Positions 46,527 to 55,441 of a DNA stretch of 64,000 nucleotides are shown here, piece by piece; the stretch's first letter is position 1, and each line of letters opens with the position of its first letter. The position numbers were made by a program, and so were the translations under genes. The notes under the pieces are model-generated. The model had not been told where the DNA came from, did not search any database, and saw nothing but the letters and a program-made list of their open reading frames with translations. Source of the DNA: Allorhizobium ampelinum S4 (GTDB lineage: Bacteria > Pseudomonadota > Alphaproteobacteria > Rhizobiales > Rhizobiaceae); NCBI RefSeq assembly GCF_000016285.1, contig NC_011989.1:2731001-2795000 (forward strand), read 5' to 3'.

Positions 46527-46927
46527 GCGGGTGACCTCCGGCAGCGACGAGCGTCTGCAAAGACGCGCCAGGAACGCTGCAAATCTTATAATGACTGCAT
46601 TACGGCATGCTCGACCAAACTGATCCTGTCACACGCATCCTTAAACCCGATGGATTTGTAGATTTATGCAACGCATTCAAATCGGTACAACGCCTTGCCT
46701 GCATTCTGCCAAACGCATGGCGCTGTCATGCAAAACAATCGAATCGACCATGACCGATAGCCCGCATGCGCAGTCAGATAGGGGATTTGCATGACACTAT
46801 GACGAAAGTGACCGAGCATCAGGTTCACTTTTTACGCGAGATCACAGGAGGGTGATGAGAAGCGACCTCGGATTACGCAAGGCTCGACGCTTGAAATATT
46901 TTTAAAAGCAATATCAAGGCCGGTTTA
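46527..46927. other. 401-bp intergenic region with an orphan plus-strand terminator
   Basis: Between the DUF1045 start and the end of the FAD-oxidoreductase gene no protein gene is supported. A hairpin AAAGTGACC (46805-46813) / GGTTCACTTTTT (46822-46833) with a T-run faces the plus strand, where no gene precedes it. This may mark the end of an unannotated small RNA beginning somewhere after 46527. Confidence 0.45.
46805..46833 (+). terminator. Orphan intrinsic terminator
   Basis: AAAGTGACC pairs with GGTTCACTTT (one bulged base) across GAGCATCA, then T-residues follow up to 46833. There is no plus-strand gene upstream for more than 2 kb, so the terminator lacks an obvious client. Confidence 0.5.
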
Positions 46928-48181
46928 TCAACCGACCGGGTTTTCCAACGGTGGTTCCAAGGCTTTATCAGCAATACGGGAGGCGATCTGCAGATGATGG
47001 GCAAGCGTGAAACCATCAGGCATATCCGTCTCGCCACCGAAAATCGGCTGTAACGCCTGCTGCGCCAAGCTATGCGCCAGCCCGAAACTGATCTTGAAGC
47101 CACCGGTCAGCGCAATCAGCCTGGGATGATCGGGATGCGGCCCCACCATGGGATCCCGGTCTATCGACTTGGGCCGCAGTCCGGCCCAGCGCTCCACCAC
47201 CGGGGCATCCCCCAGCATCGGCACCAGCCGGCGGGCCTTGGCAATCAGGGTTTCAAGCTGGTCGTCGGTGGTCAGGGGCGCATCCCAGCGATTTTCGCTG
47301 GTGCTGCCAATCGCCACATGCCCACCTTCATGCGGCACGGCATAGACGCCATCCAGATAGACCAGCGGCAGCGCAGGATCGACATCGGCCTTCAGCAATG
47401 CCGCCTGCCCTTTGACCGCCATGCCGAGCGGCAGCACTCCGGTCGGGCTAAACCCGTCCAGCAGTGGAAAACTCCCCACACCGGCTGAAACGATCACATG
47501 GCCGAAGGCAATCCGGCTTGTATCCGCCAAGTCTGCCCATTGCTGGACCGGATCGATGGCCCTGACTGCCACCCCCTCAATGATCCGGCAATGCGGTGAT
47601 GCGACAAGGCCCGCCTTCAGTGCGGCCGTCAAACCGCGCGGCGACACCCGCGCCGCCAGCGTGTCATGCACCAGACCGGCTTGCGTGACAGCACGATCCG
47701 GCCAGCCATCACCAGCCGGGGAATGATCGATAACCTTCCAGGCAAATTGCCGGTCACCGGTTTTCCAGGCGGTTTCGGCGTCTTTTTCGTGCCGTTTGGC
47801 AATCACCCGCAGATGTGGCTTGGGCAAGGGCATCAGCCGCCCGGACCGCCGATAGCCCACAGCAATACCGGTCTCTGCCTCAAGCTGCGCCGCTTCCGTC
47901 TCCAGTGCTAGCAGCGCATCGAACTGAAACTGCTTCTTGCGATCCCATTTGTCCGGCATATAGGGCATGAGTGCGCCCAGCAGCCCGCCACTGGCACCAC
48001 CCGCCACCCGACCGGCATCGACCAGAACCACATCCAGCCCGGCCAGAACCGCAAAGCGCGCCGCCCACAGGCCCATGATGCCGCCGCCGACCACCAACAG
48101 ATCTGCCGCGAGGCTATGGGACGCGCCTTTTGGGGACAAGAGTTGACCGGAGACCGAAGCCGTCCTATCGCCTGTCTTCAT
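46928..48181 (-). CDS. FAD-dependent oxidoreductase, DAO family (possible MnmC(o) counterpart)
   Basis: This is a 417-residue flavoprotein of the D-amino-acid/glycine oxidase superfamily. The FAD-binding N-terminus is DLLVVGGGIMGLWAARFAV, followed by VLVDAGRVAGGASGG. The C-terminal part has ERWAGLRPKSIDRDPMVGPH and GGFKISFGLAHS. The ATG at 48181 overlaps head-to-head with the mnmD ATG (shared CATG at 48179-48182); a longer frame to 48235 would run into mnmD. In E. coli the bifunctional MnmC fuses a DAO-type oxidase, which removes the carboxymethyl group from cmnm5U34, to the methyltransferase MnmD. Here the two could be split and divergent. A simple amino-acid oxidase is the alternative. Confidence 0.8.
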   Translation of the reverse strand: MKTGDRTASVSGQLLSPKGASHSLAADLLVVGGGIMGLWAARFAVLAGLDVVLVDAGRVAGGASGGLLGALMPYMPDKWDRKKQFQFDALLALETEAAQLEAETGIAVGYRRSGRLMPLPKPHLRVIAKRHEKDAETAWKTGDRQFAWKVIDHSPAGDGWPDRAVTQAGLVHDTLAARVSPRGLTAALKAGLVASPHCRIIEGVAVRAIDPVQQWADLADTSRIAFGHVIVSAGVGSFPLLDGFSPTGVLPLGMAVKGQAALLKADVDPALPLVYLDGVYAVPHEGGHVAIGSTSENRWDAPLTTDDQLETLIAKARRLVPMLGDAPVVERWAGLRPKSIDRDPMVGPHPDHPRLIALTGGFKISFGLAHSLAQQALQPIFGGETDMPDGFTLAHHLQIASRIADKALEPPLENPVG

Positions 48182-48923
48182 GACCCACTCCACTTCCAAT
48201 CCCGATCCGATGCCTGACGCCGAAACGGCACACACCCAGCCGCTGAGCTGGCAGGACGGCGATATGCCCTATTCCACCGCCTTTGGCGACCATTTTTACT
48301 GCCAGACCGATGGCCGCCTGGAATGCGGCCATGTTTTCCTCGAGGGCAATGAATTGCCGCAGCGCTGGATCGGCGCGTCTTCTTTCCGCATCGGCGAACT
48401 GGGTTTCGGCACCGGGCTGAACGCGATGGAAACCTGGCGTCAATGGCAGGCGACGCGCCCTCCCAGCGGGCATCTGACCTTCATATCCTTTGAGCTTTAT
48501 CCGATGGCGCGCGCCGATATCGACCGCGCCCTGTCGCGCTGGCCGCAAATCGATGCAGAGCGGCAAGGCTTGCTGGCGCTCTGGCCGGATGATCCGCAAG
48601 GTCAAGTCCAGCTCGACCTCGACGCCCAGACCCGGCTGATCGTGGTTTGCGGCGATGCGCTGGCCTCGCTGCAAGCCTGGTCCGAACCATTCGACGCCTG
48701 GTATCTCGATGGTTTTGCCCCTTCCCGCAACAGCGCCATGTGGTCGCTGGAGCTGATGACGCGGCTCTACCAGCTGACAACGCCCGGCGGCCGCTTCGCC
48801 ACCTATGCCGCCGCCGGTTTCGTACGCCGCAATCTGATCGCCGCAGGTTTCACCGTTGAGCGACGCCCGGGCTTTGCCGGCAAACGAGAAATGCTATGCG
48901 GGACGAAGACGGAGCCGTCGTGA
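48180..48923 (+). CDS. mnmD: tRNA 5-methylaminomethyl-2-thiouridine methyltransferase MnmD
   Basis: MnmD methylates nm5(s2)U34 of tRNA to mnm5(s2)U34 with S-adenosylmethionine, finishing the wobble modification begun by MnmEG. The 247 residues contain DMPYSTAFGDHFYC near the N-terminus, the SAM loop IGELGFGTGLNAMETW, and the active-site signature AWYLDGFAPSRNSAMW, which is specific for MnmC methyltransferase domains. The oxidase half found fused in enterobacteria is missing; a DAO-family gene starts head-to-head with this one. The start at 48180 is the first possible; a later ATG at 48210 would also keep the domain. It is convergent with the hybrid kinase. Confidence 0.9.
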   Translation: MTHSTSNPDPMPDAETAHTQPLSWQDGDMPYSTAFGDHFYCQTDGRLECGHVFLEGNELPQRWIGASSFRIGELGFGTGLNAMETWRQWQATRPPSGHLTFISFELYPMARADIDRALSRWPQIDAERQGLLALWPDDPQGQVQLDLDAQTRLIVVCGDALASLQAWSEPFDAWYLDGFAPSRNSAMWSLELMTRLYQLTTPGGRFATYAAAGFVRRNLIAAGFTVERRPGFAGKREMLCGTKTEPS

Positions 48924-48961
48924 TGTCGGATACGCTGTCATCGGCGGGATCGGCCCCACGG

Positions 48962-51900
48962 TTACAGTGCCGTCAGCCTCGCACCGAGGTCCTCTGCCAG
49001 GGTCTGTGGTTGCGTCTGCGCTGCGGCGCCCCCTAACCAATAGGCAATGCAGTCCTGGAGACGGTCGGGACTGACAGGCTTGAGGACGAGATCATCAAGA
49101 CCGGCTTTATGGCAGGCCGCCTTGTCATAGGTGGAAAGATCGCCCGCAAGACCGATCAGCACGGTCAGCGCGGTCTGTGGCTGCTGGCTTTCCTCGGCAC
49201 GGATCTGCCTGACCATATCGAGCACTCGCGCCCGATCCTCAACGAGATCGATCAGCATCATGCCCGGCTGCCATTGGCGCCAGAGGGCAAGCGCCTCGCT
49301 TTCCCCCTCCACGCAGGCATGGCCAACCCCCAGCGCCTGCAAGGCCTGATGGAAAAAATGACGCTCCGCTTCACCGGCATCCAGCACCAGCAGATCGATC
49401 TGCTCCTGCTGCATCACACCCGACGACATCAGAGCCACTTGCTCTCCGTCCGAGATCACAGGCGGCTCAGCCTCCGGTTCCGCCCTCAACCCGGAGACAG
49501 CGCCGCGCCGCGTGCCGCGCAACACATCGATGACAACATTGCGCAGCAGGTTTTCACCCACCGGCTTAGTAAGCTGCGCTTGAATATTCAGCCCATCGGC
49601 CATTCTGTCGAGATTGAAGGGCGCATCCGCCGCCAGCAGGATGATCGACAGCGGATCGAACCGTCGATCACCGCGGATCTTGCGCACCAGATCCAGCCCG
49701 CCGCCGCTGCGCCGGCAGCAATCGATCACAACCACCTCAATCGGGCTTTTCTGGCTCTCGGCCTGTTCCAGCACGGCCAGCGCCAGCGCCGGATCGTTAA
49801 CTGCCACGCCATCGAAGCCCCAACGGCAAAGCTGGTCATTGAGAATGCCGCAGCTGATATCATTGCTTTCAAAACCCAGGACCCGGGCACCGCGCAGATG
49901 AAAGCCAGCAAGGCTCGGTAGTTTTTCAGCCGCCATTGCAAAGGGCAGATTGACAGTCACGGTGGCACCTCGACCGGGCGCGCTTTCCACCCCGATCGTC
50001 CCGCCAAACAGATCGACAAGCCCACCGGCAATCGAAAATCCGAGACCCGCCCCATCCCGGTGATGCAAAGCCCCGTCATTCATCTGGGAAAATTTGGTAA
50101 AGGCCATCAGGCATTGCTCCGGCGTCATGCCATGGCCGGTATCCTCAATCCGCAGAACCAGCCATGCACGGGCGCGGTCACTCACCTCGGCATTCGTTTC
50201 AGAAATAGGATCTCCGTGGCTTTGGAGCGTGACGTCCAGATCCGGCTCTTCCTGGCGCAAACCGAGATCGACCAGCACATGGCCTCTGTCGGTGGCCCGG
50301 ATTGCCTCCCCCAAGAGATTGGTGAGAATCTGGCGGAACCGACCCGCATCGCCCGCCAGCATATGGGTCAGCCTGCCCTGACCGCGCACCAGGATGTCCA
50401 CATCCTTTTCCGCGGCGCGCCCAGCCATCAAGGTGACCACATCCTCCACCGCCGCCAGCGGATCGAAGGGGGCCGAGCGCAAGGACAGGCTCCCGTCATC
50501 GATCTTCGAGAAATCGATGATGTCATTGATAATGGTCAGCAGCGAGCGCCCGGATTTGACGATCACATCGACAAAGGTCTTTTGCCGGGCATCGAGATTG
50601 GAAGACAGCAGCAATTCCGTCATGCCCAGCACGCCGCTCATCGGCGTGCGGATTTCATGGCTCATATTGGCCAGGAACCGAGATTTGGCCTTGTCCGCCG
50701 CCTCGGCCTGCGCCGCAAGCGTGGTCAGTTCCGCCTCACGCTGCTTGGCCTCGCTGGCATCGCTGATCACGAACAGCCAGCGGTCCTCGGCGCTAACAAT
50801 CGCCTCGATACTGCGCCAGGCACCATCGCGCCGTTGCACCACGACGCTGGCGGAGGTGTCAGCGGACATCCTTGATCGCATCCGGTCGAGAAACGCCGTT
50901 GGATTGTCGCCGAAATCGCCTCGCTCGGCGCAGTAATCGAAAAGCTGGCGCCAATCCGCCCCTGTGCGCACCAGATGCGGCGACACGTTCAATATTTCCG
51001 CCAATTTATCGTTGCGGTAAAGGATACGGTCCGTCTGGATAACACAGAGCCCCTGGGCCATGTGTTGGGTAGCCTCTTCCAACAGCTTGCCGACATCCTG
51101 CAGCCGGGCACGGGCCTCGTCTATCTCGCGCTCGCGCAACCGCTGCTCGGTATAGTCAGAAAAGGTCAGCATGATCTGGCCATCGTCCAGCGGCGATGCC
51201 GTAATCACGATATGCCGGCGATCCGAAAGCGTCACCTCGGTTTGCCGCGCCGCCGTCAATGTCCGCAATTCAAGACTATAGGCGGCGATCCGGCTTTCCG
51301 GGTCGATGCTATCAGGGTTGAGGCTGGCGTCATCGCCAGTCTCGAGTGGCCAGCCATTGGCATGGGCGTGGCGCAGATAATCCGCGAAACTTGTGCCAGT
51401 CATGGCCTGGTCTTCAGGCCAGCACACCATATTGCGTGCCATGAGGTTGGAAAAACTTAAACTCTGATCGGCATCGAGGATGATCACCCCGACCGGCATG
51501 GTGCGCAGAATGGCCTCTATATCGTCGTAGAGCTTTTCGGCATGCGCCTTGGCTTCGCGCAATTGTCGTTCGCCGATCTTCAGCAGCGAAACATCCGCCA
51601 AAGTCCCGACGATATAAGGCGCGCCATCCTTGGTCTCGATCCGCTTCAGGCTGGTCAGCAAGGGCACGGTGTCGCCATTGGGCATGATGATCAGCTGTTC
51701 GCGCTCCGTCGCGCATCCAGTTTCCAGGACCTCGATATTCTCCTGGCGCAGGGCCTCGCCTTCGGCAGGAAACATCTCGTCTTCCCGCAAGCCATAAAAG
51801 CGGGTCCGGTCGCCACCCAGCATTTGTTCATAAGCAGCATTGGCAAACACCAGCCGCCGGTCGCCATCGCGCAGAAAAACCGGCTCCGGTACATTTTCCA

Positions 51901-52810
51901 ACGCTGCACGGTAAAGAGTACTTTCGCGCTCATAGGTCTGCGCCTCGGTAACATCGGTATAAAGCAGCAGAAACTGACCGTTTTCCAGGCGGTTGCCCCG
52001 GGCCGAAATCACCCGTCCGTTCGGCATGGCGATCTGGCATGGCTCTGGTTCGTCTATCGACGCGGCAAGGAATTGGCCGGATGTATCCTCACCACTCCCA
52101 TCCCACCCCGCACCTCCGATAACGTCGAGAACCGCCTGAAAATTCATGCCGAACTTCAGCTCGACCGTTGTCTCACCCAACATCCTGGAGAAACTGGTGT
52201 TGAAATAGACAATATCGAGCTGCGAATCGAGAAGCAGCACGCCAAGCGGAATGAGATCGAGAAGCATCGCATAATCGGCTGGCAGGCAGGCACCAGGCGC
52301 CCCATTACCAACACCAGCGCTCCCACCTTGAGAAGCGACCTCTCTTGAGATTTCAGCCATGGCAGAAGGCATCTGGGCGCCGGATGGCAGCGGCTCTTTC
52401 TTCCAGCCCCGGCTCTTGACCCGGCCAGGCCGCTCGCGAAACACCCCGAAGACATAGGGCATTTCGTCTTCGGTGATGAAGCGCTCGATCTGCACCCGGC
52501 AATGCTGGCGGCCGCTGTGATCGAAACACAGAGCCAGATGTTCTTCCGCAAACACCAGCGCCCGGCGCTCGACATCCTCCCAGGCCAGATCTTCCGGACG
52601 GTCCGTCAGTTCCCCCGCCCGCTGTCCGAGAAGATCATCGAGATCCGCTCCAAAAAATGCGACAAAGGCGGGATTGACGGCAACGAAACGAAGCTCGCTA
52701 TCCTTGATGAAAGCGGGCACATCAAGCCTGGCGATTTTCTCGCACGCTATGGTGAGCAATCCGCCTTCTATCGGCAATGGAATCCCCTTCGTTGCCCGAG
52801 CCGCCTGCAT
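48962..52810 (-). CDS. Hybrid histidine kinase with multiple PAS domains and two receivers
   Basis: This is a soluble 1282-residue sensor with no clear membrane helix. At least four PAS domains fill the first 720 residues (for example ALENVPEPVFLRDGDRRLVF and ATQHMAQGLCVIQTD). The phospho-accepting His is in FLANMSHEIRTPMSGVLG. The ATPase domain has an N-box reading NLLGEAIRAT, with Glu where the Mg-binding Asn is expected, while G1 (EDTGHGMTP) and G2 (GAGLGFSIAGG) are kept. Two receiver domains follow: the first keeps VVVIDCC but lacks the first acidic pair, and the second has MMLIDLVED. It stands alone with no partner regulator. The start at 52810 fits AGAGAGG upstream; GTG at 52813 is equally possible. 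Confidence 0.88.
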   Translation of the reverse strand: MQAARATKGIPLPIEGGLLTIACEKIARLDVPAFIKDSELRFVAVNPAFVAFFGADLDDLLGQRAGELTDRPEDLAWEDVERRALVFAEEHLALCFDHSGRQHCRVQIERFITEDEMPYVFGVFRERPGRVKSRGWKKEPLPSGAQMPSAMAEISREVASQGGSAGVGNGAPGACLPADYAMLLDLIPLGVLLLDSQLDIVYFNTSFSRMLGETTVELKFGMNFQAVLDVIGGAGWDGSGEDTSGQFLAASIDEPEPCQIAMPNGRVISARGNRLENGQFLLLYTDVTEAQTYERESTLYRAALENVPEPVFLRDGDRRLVFANAAYEQMLGGDRTRFYGLREDEMFPAEGEALRQENIEVLETGCATEREQLIIMPNGDTVPLLTSLKRIETKDGAPYIVGTLADVSLLKIGERQLREAKAHAEKLYDDIEAILRTMPVGVIILDADQSLSFSNLMARNMVCWPEDQAMTGTSFADYLRHAHANGWPLETGDDASLNPDSIDPESRIAAYSLELRTLTAARQTEVTLSDRRHIVITASPLDDGQIMLTFSDYTEQRLREREIDEARARLQDVGKLLEEATQHMAQGLCVIQTDRILYRNDKLAEILNVSPHLVRTGADWRQLFDYCAERGDFGDNPTAFLDRMRSRMSADTSASVVVQRRDGAWRSIEAIVSAEDRWLFVISDASEAKQREAELTTLAAQAEAADKAKSRFLANMSHEIRTPMSGVLGMTELLLSSNLDARQKTFVDVIVKSGRSLLTIINDIIDFSKIDDGSLSLRSAPFDPLAAVEDVVTLMAGRAAEKDVDILVRGQGRLTHMLAGDAGRFRQILTNLLGEAIRATDRGHVLVDLGLRQEEPDLDVTLQSHGDPISETNAEVSDRARAWLVLRIEDTGHGMTPEQCLMAFTKFSQMNDGALHHRDGAGLGFSIAGGLVDLFGGTIGVESAPGRGATVTVNLPFAMAAEKLPSLAGFHLRGARVLGFESNDISCGILNDQLCRWGFDGVAVNDPALALAVLEQAESQKSPIEVVVIDCCRRSGGGLDLVRKIRGDRRFDPLSIILLAADAPFNLDRMADGLNIQAQLTKPVGENLLRNVVIDVLRGTRRGAVSGLRAEPEAEPPVISDGEQVALMSSGVMQQEQIDLLVLDAGEAERHFFHQALQALGVGHACVEGESEALALWRQWQPGMMLIDLVEDRARVLDMVRQIRAEESQQPQTALTVLIGLAGDLSTYDKAACHKAGLDDLVLKPVSPDRLQDCIAYWLGGAAAQTQPQTLAEDLGARLTAL

Positions 52811-53184
52811 CACGGATGAACCTCTCTGTGCCCTTTTCCGCCGTGGAAACAACCCTATCACCAGGCAAAACACAAAACAAAGCGCCTTACTGAAAAAATC
52901 CTGTCAATCTCCTGTTTCACAAAGCTTTTTACCAGCACGGGCAGCACCGTGCGCAAGACAGGACCGAGCGCCCAGTCTTTGTGGCGGAGACGCGCCACGC
53001 CAACCGGCAATCTTATAAAATATTTTTTAAGTTCAATATCTTATGGCATTTACTCTTGTGGCGTCCGTCGCTTTAAATGACGATAATTTAATCTTGGCTC
53101 CACAATTCCATCATTAATCTGCCCGTTTTCAGGATCATCTTCATACCATTCTCTTCGGAGAAAAAGTTCTGAAAGGATCAAACC
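52811..53184. other. 374-bp intergenic region
   Basis: This gap separates the hybrid kinase from the small exported protein. An A+T-rich stretch around 53010-53060 probably holds the promoters of the two divergent genes. I see no gene or repeat in it. Confidence 0.45.
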
Positions 53185-53508
53185 ATGTCCGTATTTCGCA
53201 TGAGTATGTCTGCGGGCCTTGTCGCCACTCTCGTAGGTGCCTCGCTGATGGCGACGGCCCCTGCCGCAGAGGCCCATGACCCGTTCTGGGGTGGCGTCGC
53301 AGCCGGTGCCGTCGGTGGCATCGTCGGCAGCGCCATCGTCAACGGAATGGATGGGGGACCGCGCTATTACCGGTCCTATGACCCACCACCACCGCCCCCA
53401 CCGGTTTATCGGACCTATTATCGTCCGGTCTATGCGGCGCCCTGCCACTTCGAGCGGCGCTATGATGAATGGGGCGACAGCTACCGCGTTCAGGTCTGCC
53501 CCCGGTAA
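53185..53508 (+). CDS. Small exported Gly/Pro/Tyr-rich protein
   Basis: This is a 107-residue protein with a signal peptide ending near APAAEA. A short glycine-zipper-like hydrophobic stretch WGGVAAGAVGGIVGSAIVNG follows, then a low-complexity part rich in Pro and Tyr (YDPPPPPPPVYRTYYRPVY) and two Cys residues near the C-terminus (one in APCHFERRYDEWG). The pattern resembles the rhizobial PXPV/glycine-zipper exported proteins of unknown function. The ATG at 53185 has AAAGGA upstream. It is probably in the periplasm or anchored in the outer membrane. A G+C-rich hairpin follows 48 bp after the stop. Confidence 0.75.
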   Translation: MSVFRMSMSAGLVATLVGASLMATAPAAEAHDPFWGGVAAGAVGGIVGSAIVNGMDGGPRYYRSYDPPPPPPPVYRTYYRPVYAAPCHFERRYDEWGDSYRVQVCPR

Positions 53509-53556
53509 ATGATCTGCCGCCCGTCACCCAGACGGGGATTATAGTAGAAATATTCA

Positions 53557-53585
53557 GCGCCCGCCCGTCCATGATGGGCGGGCGC
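53557..53585 (+). terminator. Terminator-like hairpin after the exported protein
   Basis: GCGCCCGCCC at 53557-53566 pairs perfectly with GGGCGGGCGC at 53576-53585 across GTCCATGAT. Only TTGACATTT follows, with no run of T, so its efficiency is uncertain. Confidence 0.55.
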
Positions 53586-53864
53586 TTGACATTTGGCCGC
53601 AAAACGCGCAAAAGCGGCGCAAGCTTTCAGCCTTCTGGCCGCCGCGTGAGCGCGCCACTGCATTCCGGCTTTGCCTATTTCGGCACTGTCATGCAAAAAA
53701 GGTATGGGTGCTTCATATATGACCGCATCAGCGGTCAAACGCACCGAAAGTCGTTTCCAACTTACAAGTTCCCAATTCACGCGGGGTTCTTGACGCCAAA
53801 GACCGCTATAATCGCAATGAGGCGATCGTGGCTCAGTGTCTTGGCGCCCCGAAAGGTTTATGAA
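53586..53864. other. Leader region of the DEAD-box helicase
   Basis: This stretch upstream of the helicase TTG start contains a short perfect palindrome TGACCGC-ATCA-GCGGTCA at 53720-53737. The long leader and weak TTG start with GAAAGG are what cold-shock-regulated helicase genes often show. No gene is supported here. Confidence 0.4.
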
Positions 53865-55271
53865 TTGACCAGTTTTAACGAACTTGGCCTCTCGCCGACT
53901 GTTGTCGCCACGCTGACCCAGCTTGGCTTCGAGACCCCTACCCCCATCCAGGCGCAGGGTATTCCGGTGGTGATGGCCGGTCGCGACCTGATTGGCCTTG
54001 CCCAGACCGGCACCGGCAAGACCGCTGCCTTTGGCCTGCCGATCATTGAGTTGCTGATGAAGGACGAACGCCGTCCCGACAATCGCACCACCCGCACGCT
54101 GATTCTTGCCCCGACCCGCGAACTCGTCAACCAGATCGGCGACAATCTGCGGTCCTTCATTCGCAAGACCCCGATCAAGATCAACCAGGTGGTTGGTGGC
54201 GCATCGATCAACAAGCAGCAGCTTCAGCTGGAACGTGGCACCGACATTCTGGTCGCCACGCCGGGCCGGTTGCTGGACCTGATTTCCCGCAATGCTATTT
54301 CGCTGCGCGCCGTCACCCATCTGGTGCTGGACGAAGCCGACCAGATGCTGGATCTGGGCTTCATCCACGATCTGCGCAAGATTGCCAAGATGGTTCCGGC
54401 CAAGCGCCAGACCCTGCTGTTTTCGGCCACCATGCCGAAGGCGATTGCTGATCTGGCCGGTAGCTTCCTCAACAATCCGGTCACTGTCGAAGTGTCGCCT
54501 CCGGGCAAGGCCGCCGACAAGGTCGAGCAGTATGTTCACTTCGTCAACGGCCAGAACCACAAGACCGAGCTGCTGAAGAAGACCCTTGCCGATCATCCCG
54601 ATGGCCGTTCCATCGTTTTCCTGCGCACCAAGCATGGCGCTGAAAAGCTGATGAAGCACCTGGAAATCACCGGTTTCTCGGTTGCCTCCATTCACGGCAA
54701 CAAGAGCCAGGGCCAGCGCGAGCGCGCCTTGAAGGGTTTCCGCGATGGTTCGATCCGCACGCTGATCGCCACCGACGTTGCCGCCCGCGGCATCGACATC
54801 CCGGCTGTCAGCCATGTGTTCAACTATGACCTGCCGGAAGTGCCGGATGCTTATGTCCACCGCATCGGCCGTACTGCCCGTGCTGGCCGCGACGGCATTG
54901 CCATCGCCTTCTGCGGTCCCGATGAAGCCCGACTGCTGCGCGACATCGAGCGGTTGATGGGGATTGAAATTTCCGTTGCCAGCGGTGAAGCTCCGGCTGA
55001 CCGTGGCCGCCCGGCCCGTCCGACCCGCCGCGCAGGTGGCGGTGGTGCAGGGGCCGGTGCTGGCAACCGCAACCATGGCAACCCGGCCCGCAAGGATGGC
55101 CGTCCGCAAGGCCGTGGCCCGCGTGAAGAAGGTGATGGTGGCGAACAGCGTTCGGCCCGCCCGGCCAACCGCAACAAGCCAGCCAACGGTCGCCCGGCCC
55201 GCCGCCCAGACCGTCCACGCCAGGACGGCCCGGCCCGCGCCGGTGCAGGCGGCCAGCGCCGCGAGCGTTAA
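53865..55271 (+). CDS. DEAD-box RNA helicase, RhlE-like
   Basis: This is a 468-residue ATP-dependent RNA helicase that unwinds structured RNA during decay or ribosome assembly. Motifs in order: Q-motif region FETPTPIQAQGIP, Walker A AQTGTGKT, PTRELVNQ, TPGRLLDL, DEAD in VLDEADQMLDLGF, SAT in FSATMPK, ATDVAARGIDIP and HRIGRTARAGRDG. After about residue 385 the tail is low-complexity and basic, rich in Arg, Gly, Pro and Asn, as in RNA-binding tails of RhlE. The TTG at 53865 (GAAAGG eight bases upstream) gives the typical LTSFNELGLSP opening; in-frame codons further upstream are not conserved. A strong intrinsic terminator follows at 55292-55315. Confidence 0.94.
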   Translation: MTSFNELGLSPTVVATLTQLGFETPTPIQAQGIPVVMAGRDLIGLAQTGTGKTAAFGLPIIELLMKDERRPDNRTTRTLILAPTRELVNQIGDNLRSFIRKTPIKINQVVGGASINKQQLQLERGTDILVATPGRLLDLISRNAISLRAVTHLVLDEADQMLDLGFIHDLRKIAKMVPAKRQTLLFSATMPKAIADLAGSFLNNPVTVEVSPPGKAADKVEQYVHFVNGQNHKTELLKKTLADHPDGRSIVFLRTKHGAEKLMKHLEITGFSVASIHGNKSQGQRERALKGFRDGSIRTLIATDVAARGIDIPAVSHVFNYDLPEVPDAYVHRIGRTARAGRDGIAIAFCGPDEARLLRDIERLMGIEISVASGEAPADRGRPARPTRRAGGGGAGAGAGNRNHGNPARKDGRPQGRGPREEGDGGEQRSARPANRNKPANGRPARRPDRPRQDGPARAGAGGQRRER

Positions 55272-55291
55272 GCGTCCTCTGTGATTTTGCG

Positions 55292-55315
55292 AAAGGCCGG
55301 TTTTCCGGCCTTTTT
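55292..55315 (+). terminator. Intrinsic terminator of the helicase gene
   Basis: AAAGGCCGG and CCGGCCTTT form a perfect 9-bp stem around TTTT, followed by more T. It is 20 bp after the stop codon. Confidence 0.93.
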
Positions 55316-55351
55316 CTTTGACCAGAAGACATGAAACACGGCTGAAAATGG

Positions 55352-55391
55352 AAAAAGGGCCGTGTGTTTCATCAAACACACGGCCCTTTGT
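55352..55391 (-). terminator. Strong intrinsic terminator of the GMC oxidoreductase gene
   Basis: AAAGGGCCGTGTGTTT at 55354-55369 pairs without mismatch with AAACACACGGCCCTTT at 55374-55389, leaving a CATC loop. On the minus strand the stem runs into TTTTT. It ends the leftward transcript 53 bp after its stop codon and may also work rightward. Confidence 0.93.
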
Positions 55392-55441
55392 TATGTTATC
55401 ATGATTGCTTGCCCGTCAGCTTTCAATGGTGACGGAGCAGC

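Noticed and set aside
53490..55379. A 629-codon open frame antisense to the DEAD-box helicase
   Set aside because: The plus strand has all helicase motifs, and this frame runs through the terminator region, so it is a shadow of biased codon use.
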